Below, piece after piece: positions 6,699 through 10,208 of a stretch of 10,208 nucleotides of DNA. The stretch is from positions 1-10,208 of the forward strand of contig JAICUS010000175.1 of the NCBI GenBank assembly GCA_025935735.1. The letters run 5' to 3'. The position numbers and the translations under genes are program-made. The notes beneath the pieces are model-generated. The model searched no databases. It was given only the letters and a program-made list of their open reading frames with translations, and was not told the DNA's origin. Within the stretch, counting starts at the first letter, position 1; each line of letters starts with the position of its first letter. The stretch comes from Solirubrobacteraceae bacterium. GTDB taxonomy: Bacteria; Actinomycetota; Thermoleophilia; Solirubrobacterales; Solirubrobacteraceae.

Positions 6699-6792
6699 AG
6701 AAGCGGCGCAGGCGCTCCCAGAGCGGCAGCCTGGCCGCGCGCAGCGCGATGGTGCCGTTGCCGTTCGGGGTCGGGATCAGCTCGATGGGCAC
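6685..6792 (-). CDS. Hypothetical 35-residue basic protein
   Basis: The minus strand reads GTG at 6792-6790 to TAG at 6687-6685. The protein starts MPIELIPTPNGNGTIAL and ends with an amphipathic, strongly basic helix LWERLRRFFSRR. Of 35 sense codons, all but the last (CGA) end in G or C, while first and second positions vary (ATC, GAG, AAC, ACC, TTC), which is the local hallmark of real coding sequence. Upstream of the GTG that bias breaks down: the eleven preceding codons include AGT, GGT, CAT, CCT and GAA, so I prefer GTG over an upstream CTG at 6825. It follows the small membrane gene by 34 bp on the same strand and overlaps the plus-strand Asp-box gene tail to tail by 14 bp. I do not recognise the family. 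The basic helix could bind membrane or nucleic acid, but this is only inference. Confidence 0.55.
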   Translation of the reverse strand: MPIELIPTPNGNGTIALRAARLPLWERLRRFFSRR

Positions 6793-6826
6793 GTCTTCAG
6801 GATGACCGCGCTTACTGAAGATCAGC

Positions 6827-7015
6827 TCAAGCCGGCCGGCGCGGCAACGCGAGCGTCAGCGCCAGCACGGCGCCGACCAGCAGCAGGAAGCCGCCGGCGG
6901 CGTCCCAGAAGCCAGGGGCGACGGCGCGCAGGACCAGGCCCGCGGCCAGCACCGTGAAGACCGCCGCCGGCAGCGCGCGCGTCTCGCCCAGCAGCAGCTT
7001 GCGCAGCGCGGTCAT
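6827..7015 (-). CDS. Small two-helix membrane protein (62 aa)
   Basis: ATG at 7015-7013 overlaps the stop of the larger membrane gene (ATGA), so the two are almost surely co-translated. The short basic N-terminus (MTALRKLLLGETR) is followed by two hydrophobic stretches, about 15-33 and 37-57, joined by a short loop (APGFWDAAG); the protein ends in PRRPA. The charges suggest both ends face the cytoplasm. No motif of known enzymatic or transport function is seen and I do not recognise the family. Its size and coupling suggest an accessory subunit of the neighbouring polytopic protein. A longer in-frame reading upstream to 7483 is a shadow of that neighbour. Confidence 0.72.
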   Translation of the reverse strand: MTALRKLLLGETRALPAAVFTVLAAGLVLRAVAPGFWDAAGGFLLLVGAVLALTLALPRRPA

Positions 7016-7731
7016 GCCTGGGCCAGCCTGCGGACGTGCAGCTGGGAGGCGGCGAGCATCGCCGCCACGACGTAGAGCAGCGCCACGTCGCCGCCCGGCC
7101 AGTCGACGCCCAGCCCCTCGCCGAGGAAGAACACGCCGAAGCTCGTGAGCATCACGCCGACGGCGTACTTGAGGTGCGACTCGGGCAGCCGGGCCAGCGG
7201 CCGGTGCACCACCACGCCGATGCCCACCACGACCAGCACGGCGAGCGCCGCGCCCGCCAGCGCCGGCGCGGCGCCCTGTGAGCCTCCCGCCAGCGCGGCC
7301 ACGATCAGCACGACCTCCAGGCCCTCGAGCAGCACGCCCTTGCCGGCCACGATCCGGGCCGGCCAGTCCGCGCCTTCCGAGGGCGGGAGCGCCTCCATCG
7401 CCTCGCGCTCCTCCAGGTACTCGGCCAGCGAGTCCGACAGCGCGCGGCGCCCGGCGAGCCGCAGCACGCCCTTGCGCAGCCACTCCAGGCCGAACAGCAG
7501 CAGCGCCACGCCGACGACGCTGCGCAGCAGCGACAGCGGCAGCGAGGCCAGCAGCACCGGCCCGACCAGCCCGGCGACCGCGGCCAGGATCGCGACGGCC
7601 CCGGCGGCGCCCAGCGCCGCGTCGCGCCAGCTGCGGCTCACCCCGACGGCGAGCACGATGGCCAGCGCCTCCAGCAGCTCAAGGCCGACGGCCAGCGTCG
7701 CGCCCAGCGCCGTCAACACCCATGCGGTCAC
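7012..7731 (-). CDS. Polytopic membrane protein, COG4280/FTR1-like with two ExxE motifs
   Basis: From GTG 7731 the protein has 239 residues with about seven hydrophobic segments (roughly 4-30, 38-58, 66-84, 128-148, 153-175, 186-205 and 214-230). Between segments 3 and 4 is an acidic cytoplasmic-looking loop (SDSLAEYLEEREAMEALPPSEG, around 99-120). Two similar intramembrane motifs stand out: GLELLEALAIVLAVG with E18 and E21, and LLEGLEVVLIVAA with E136 and E139. Pairs of (R)ExxE motifs in TM1 and TM4 are characteristic of FTR1-type iron permeases; here the arginine before the first glutamate is absent. The protein most resembles, from memory, the uncharacterised COG4280 membrane family. A metal-transport role is plausible but not shown. 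It is divergent from ftsY with only 21 bp between the two starts, and AGGA at 7742-7739 is a suitable ribosome binding site seven bases before the GTG. Confidence 0.75.
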   Translation of the reverse strand: MTAWVLTALGATLAVGLELLEALAIVLAVGVSRSWRDAALGAAGAVAILAAVAGLVGPVLLASLPLSLLRSVVGVALLLFGLEWLRKGVLRLAGRRALSDSLAEYLEEREAMEALPPSEGADWPARIVAGKGVLLEGLEVVLIVAALAGGSQGAAPALAGAALAVLVVVGIGVVVHRPLARLPESHLKYAVGVMLTSFGVFFLGEGLGVDWPGGDVALLYVVAAMLAASQLHVRRLAQA

Positions 7732-7736
7732 GCCTC

Positions 7737-7742
7737 TATCCT
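7737..7742 (+). promoter_or_regulatory. Putative -10 box (TATCCT) for ftsY, near-leaderless
   Basis: TATCCT lies 10 nt before the ftsY ATG at 7753, inside the 21-bp gap between divergent genes. It fits TAnnnT, and no Shine-Dalgarno sequence lies between it and the ATG. On the other strand the same bases read AGGATA, whose AGGA is the likely ribosome binding site of the divergent membrane gene. No clear -35 hexamer is seen. Confidence 0.5.
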
Positions 7743-7752
7743 GCCCGACCGC

Positions 7753-8751
7753 ATGGCCCGAGACTGGCAGGAGCTGTTCGTGCTCGGCGACGGCGCCGCC
7801 GTCGCCGCGCCCCCGGAGCCCGAGCGCGAGGAGGGCCGGCGCGGCTTCTTCCGCCGCCTGCGCGAGAACATGCGCAAGACGCGCGAGGCGCTGGCCGCCG
7901 AGGTTCAGGCGACCCTGTTCGAGGGCGACCTCGACGAGGCGACGTGGGAGCGGCTCGAGGAGGCGCTGATCTACGCCGACGTCGGCGCGCGGACCACCGC
8001 CGAGGTGGTGGAGCGGCTCGAGCGCGAGGCCGAGGAGGGCGCGCTGGTGGGCGGCGAGGCGCTGACCAACCGGCTCGCGGAGCTGCTGGCCCAGCTCGCC
8101 CGCACCGGCGACGACACGATCGACCTGCGGCCCGACCCGACCGTGATCCTCGTGGTCGGCGTCAACGGCACCGGCAAGACGACCACGATCGGCAAGCTCG
8201 CCTGGCACCTGCGCAAGACGCTCGACCGCAGCGTGGTCATCGGCGCCGCCGACACGTTCCGCGCCGCCGCGGTGGAGCAGCTCGAGCGCTGGGGCGAGCG
8301 CGCCGGCGTCGACGTGATCAAGGGCCCGGAGGGCTCGGATCCCGGCGCGGTGGCGTTCGACGCCATCGCCCGCGGCCGCGAGCGCGGCGCCGACGTGGTG
8401 ATCATCGACACCGCCGGGCGCCTGCACACGCAGCACAACCTGATGGAGGAGCTGACCAAGGTCCGCCGGGTCATCCAGAAGCAGATGCCCGAGGCGCCGC
8501 ACGAGACGCTGATGACCGTGGACGCCACCACCGGGCAGAACGGCGTCCGCCAGGCGAAGCTGTTCGGCGAGGCGGTCGGCGTGACCGGGATCATCCTGAC
8601 CAAGCTCGACGGGACGGCCAAGGGCGGCATCGCGCTGGCCATCGCGAACGAGCTCGGCATCCCGGTCAAGCTGATCGGGATCGGCGAGCAGCTCGAGGAT
8701 CTGCGGCCGTTCGACGCCGACGACTTCGCGCGGGCACTGCTGACCGCGTAA
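7753..8751 (+). CDS. ftsY: Signal recognition particle receptor FtsY
   Basis: FtsY is the SRP-family GTPase that docks ribosome-SRP complexes at the inner membrane. The protein has 332 residues with only a short N-terminal extension, so the long acidic A domain of E. coli FtsY is missing, as is common in actinobacteria. A membrane-targeting amphipathic helix GFFRRLRENMRKTREAL (31-47) precedes the N domain. The GTPase domain shows G1 GVNGTGKTTTIGKLA (136-150), DTFRAAAVEQL (167-177), G3 DTAGR (219-223), G4 TKLD (283-286) followed by GTAKGG, and the closing GIGEQLEDLRPF (309-320). The ATG is chosen because it follows a TAnnnT box by 10 nt and gives a normal N-terminus. It ends 35 bp before nfeD. 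ftsY next to smc is a conserved arrangement, here broken by the minus-strand island. Its partner ffh is not in the window. Confidence 0.97.
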   Translation: MARDWQELFVLGDGAAVAAPPEPEREEGRRGFFRRLRENMRKTREALAAEVQATLFEGDLDEATWERLEEALIYADVGARTTAEVVERLEREAEEGALVGGEALTNRLAELLAQLARTGDDTIDLRPDPTVILVVGVNGTGKTTTIGKLAWHLRKTLDRSVVIGAADTFRAAAVEQLERWGERAGVDVIKGPEGSDPGAVAFDAIARGRERGADVVIIDTAGRLHTQHNLMEELTKVRRVIQKQMPEAPHETLMTVDATTGQNGVRQAKLFGEAVGVTGIILTKLDGTAKGGIALAIANELGIPVKLIGIGEQLEDLRPFDADDFARALLTA

Positions 8752-8770
8752 CGACACCCGCGCCGGCGGA

Positions 8771-8776
8771 TACGAT
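8771..8776 (+). promoter_or_regulatory. Putative -10 box (TACGAT) for nfeD-SPFH
   Basis: TACGAT lies in the 35-bp gap after ftsY, exactly 10 nt before the nfeD ATG at 8787. It has the same spacing as the boxes before rpmF and ftsY. It suggests the NfeD/SPFH pair is transcribed separately from ftsY with a very short leader. No terminator is visible after ftsY, so read-through is also possible. Confidence 0.5.
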
Positions 8777-8786
8777 CGGATCAGAC

Positions 8787-9218
8787 ATGGACCCGTGGCT
8801 GTTCTGGCTGATCGCGGCGCTCATCCTGGCCATCGGGGAGATCGCCACGACGGGCCTGTTCCTCGCTCCGTTCGCCGCCGGCGCGCTGATCGCGACGCTG
8901 CTCTCCGCCGCCGGCGCGGGAGCGGTCATCGAGTGGGCGGTCTTCCTGGTCGTGTCCGTGATCCTGCTGGCCGCCCTGCGGCCGGTGGCGCGCGCGCATC
9001 GCCGCAGCCGCGGGACGCTCAAGACGGGCCCGGCGCGGCTGGTCGGGCAGCACGCGACGGTGGTCGAGCGGATCGCCAACGCGGAGGGCGTGGGCTGCGT
9101 GCGGCTCGACGGGGAGATCTGGACGGCGCGCGCGTACGACGACGACGAGGTGTTCGAGCCGGGGACGCGCGTACAGGTGCTCGAGATCCGGGGCGCGACA
9201 GCGCTCGTGAGCGAATGA
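8787..9218 (+). CDS. NfeD family membrane protein (short form)
   Basis: This 143-residue protein has two or three hydrophobic segments (about 5-24, 25-43 and 48-66), a basic linker (RAHRRSRG, 69-76) and a soluble C-terminal domain (80-143). That domain has the beta-rich pattern of the NfeD OB-fold (GQHATVVERI, GCVRLDGEIWTARA, GTRVQVLEIRGATALV). It is the short form without the N-terminal ClpP-like serine protease domain of long NfeDs. NfeD proteins work with SPFH/stomatin-flotillin proteins encoded next to them, in membrane microdomain organisation and envelope stress; the SPFH partner follows 10 bp downstream. The final TGA lies within the ribosome binding site of that gene, so the two are clearly one operon. 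Confidence 0.9.
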   Translation: MDPWLFWLIAALILAIGEIATTGLFLAPFAAGALIATLLSAAGAGAVIEWAVFLVVSVILLAALRPVARAHRRSRGTLKTGPARLVGQHATVVERIANAEGVGCVRLDGEIWTARAYDDDEVFEPGTRVQVLEIRGATALVSE

Positions 9219-9224
9219 GGGAGG
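9217..9224 (+). promoter_or_regulatory. Shine-Dalgarno sequence of the SPFH gene (GAGGGAGG)
   Basis: GAGGGAGG overlaps the nfeD stop codon and ends 4 nt before the ATG at 9229; its first GAGG is 8 nt before it. It fixes the start of the SPFH gene and is identical to the sequence before smc. The first genes of the proposed transcription units (rpmF, ftsY, nfeD) lack such a site. Confidence 0.65.
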
Positions 9225-9228
9225 CCGC

Positions 9229-10208
9229 ATGACCGCCGGAATCGTGATTCTGGTCGTCCTGGCGCTGTTCGTGTTCATCGTCGCCGCGGCGGGCGTGCGG
9301 ATCGTGCCGCAGGCCCGCGCCGGCGTCGTCGAGCGGCTCGGGCGCTACGCCCGCACGCTCGACCCGGGGCTGACGCTGATCATGCCGTTCATCGACCGGG
9401 TCAAGCCGCTGATCGACCTGCGCGAGCAGGTGGTCACGTTCCCGCCGCAGCCGGTGATCACCGAGGACAACCTGGTGGTGGGGATCGACACGGTCATCTA
9501 CTTCACGGTCACCGACCCGAAGGCCGCCACCTACGAGGTGGCGAACCCGCTGCAGGCGATCGAGCAGCTGACGGTGACCACGCTGCGCAACGTGATCGGC
9601 GGCATGACGCTCGAGGAGACCCTGACCTCGCGCGACAACATCAACAGCCAGCTGCGCGCCGTGCTCGACGAAGCGACCGGCCGCTGGGGCATCCGCGTCA
9701 ACCGCGTCGAGCTGAAGTCGGTCGAGCCGCCGCGCACGGTGCAGGAGGCGATGGAGAAGCAGATGCGCGCCGAGCGCGACCGCCGCGCGACGATCCTCAC
9801 CGCCGAGGGCCAGCGCACGTCGGCGATCCTCCAGGCCGAGGGCGAGAAGCAGTCGGCCGTGCTTCGCGCGGAAGGCCAGCGTACGTCGGCGATCCTCAAG
9901 GCCGAGGGCGAGGCCAAGGCGATCGAGACCGTGTTCAGCGCGATCCACGACGGGGCGCCCGACCAGGCGCTGCTGTCCTATCAGTACCTGCAGATGCTTC
10001 CACAGCTCGCACAGGGCAGCGCGAACAAGGTGTTCGTGATCCCCTCGGAGTACTCGTCGGCGCTGTCGGCGCTGACCTCGCGCTTCGTCGAGGGTGCGCC
10101 CGAGCACAGCTCGCCCAAGCCGCGCCCGTCGCGCTCCAACGACGAGATCGACGCCCGGGCCGCGGCCGATGCCGAGGCGGCGGCCCGCGCCGCTCGCGAG
10201 GCGAGCGA
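9229..10208 (+). CDS. SPFH/stomatin-like (HflK/QmcA type) membrane protein, 3' end outside window
   Basis: Visible are 326 codons with no stop before the edge. An N-terminal membrane anchor (IVILVVLALFVFIVAAAG, 5-22) is followed by a typical SPFH/PHB domain: IVPQARAGVVERLGRYARTL (25-44), PGLTLIMPFIDRV, DLREQVVTFPPQPVITEDNL, IDTVIYFTVTDP and GRWGIRVNRVELKSVEPP (151-168). A helical region follows with four tandem 11-residue repeats (191-234) and then LLSYQYLQMLPQLA (248-261), a C-terminal feature of paraslipin/stomatin proteins. After about residue 290 it becomes Pro/Ser-, then Ala/Glu/Arg-rich, probably disordered or coiled. These proteins form large ring-like or cage-like oligomers on the membrane that organise lipids and proteases such as FtsH. 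Overlap of its ribosome binding site with the nfeD stop supports joint function with that NfeD. Confidence 0.93.
   Translation, partial: MTAGIVILVVLALFVFIVAAAGVRIVPQARAGVVERLGRYARTLDPGLTLIMPFIDRVKPLIDLREQVVTFPPQPVITEDNLVVGIDTVIYFTVTDPKAATYEVANPLQAIEQLTVTTLRNVIGGMTLEETLTSRDNINSQLRAVLDEATGRWGIRVNRVELKSVEPPRTVQEAMEKQMRAERDRRATILTAEGQRTSAILQAEGEKQSAVLRAEGQRTSAILKAEGEAKAIETVFSAIHDGAPDQALLSYQYLQMLPQLAQGSANKVFVIPSEYSSALSALTSRFVEGAPEHSSPKPRPSRSNDEIDARAAADAEAAARAAREAS
9799..9930 (+). repeat. Four tandem 33-bp (11-residue) repeats in the SPFH gene
   Basis: Four in-frame 33-base units encode TAEGQRTSAIL, QAEGEKQSAVL, RAEGQRTSAIL and KAEGEAKAIET. Units 1 and 3 are nearly identical in DNA (27 of the 30 bases after the first codon), and unit 2 is closer to unit 4 in its AEGE part. 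An 11-residue period is the hendecad pattern of slightly right-handed coiled coils. AEG-rich repeats at this position occur in stomatin/QmcA proteins generally. Confidence 0.8.

Noticed and set aside
6793..6825. Longer start (CTG 6825) for the small minus-strand ORF
   Set aside because: The eleven added codons lose the G/C third-position bias (AGT, GGT, CAT, CCT, GAA), so they look noncoding; GTG 6792 is preferred.
6831..6840. Palindrome GCCGGCCGGC near the convergent gene ends as a terminator
   Set aside because: It lies inside the last codons of the small membrane gene, has no loop and no T-run on either strand, and short GC palindromes are common here.
7732..8757. Long upstream extension of the minus-strand membrane gene across ftsY
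   Set aside because: The extension is low-complexity and antisense to ftsY; the hydrophobic protein begins at GTG 7731 with a suitable ribosome binding site.

Overview
This window is very GC-rich, almost completely coding chromosomal DNA in which nearly every third codon position is G or C. The proteins and gene order point to a high-GC actinobacterium. The look of the proteins (L32, PlsX, RNase III, SMC) and the short TAnnnT boxes just in front of ATG starts fit the Thermoleophilia/Solirubrobacterales; that placement is an inference from memory of these families, not from a search.

Layout, left to right. (1) 1-747, +: the C-terminal EAL (cyclic-di-GMP phosphodiesterase) part of a protein that begins outside the window. 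(2) 771-6698, +: a compact housekeeping run, rpmF (ribosomal protein L32), plsX, acpP, rnc (RNase III), smc, then a small secreted Asp-box (BNR-like) protein. Neighbours abut or overlap by a few bases. This is the widespread bacterial rpmF-plsX-acpP-rnc-smc-ftsY cluster, here without fabH/fabD/fabG between plsX and acpP. (3) 6685-7731, -: a three-gene island inserted between smc and ftsY, holding a polytopic membrane protein with two ExxE motifs (COG4280/FTR1-like), a 62-residue two-helix membrane protein overlapping it by ATGA, and a previously hidden 35-codon ORF with near-perfect G/C third positions. (4) 7753-8751, +: ftsY, the signal-recognition-particle receptor. (5) 8787-10208, +: an NfeD-family membrane protein and an SPFH/stomatin-like protein that runs off the right edge, a known functional pair.

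The genes link lipid precursor synthesis (PlsX, ACP), ribosome and RNA maturation (L32, RNase III), chromosome organisation (SMC), membrane protein targeting (FtsY) and membrane microdomain functions (NfeD/SPFH).

No mobile element, CRISPR array, tRNA or rRNA was seen. The points most worth a second look are: a repeated TAnnnT + 10 nt + ATG arrangement that suggests leaderless transcripts; an RNase III lacking two of its four catalytic carboxylates; two core genes (plsX, rnc) without an ATG/GTG/TTG start; an L32 with a strictly alternating histidine tail; and the minus-strand membrane island with its tiny ORF. None of these is clear proof of a new system; the island is the best candidate for undescribed biology.
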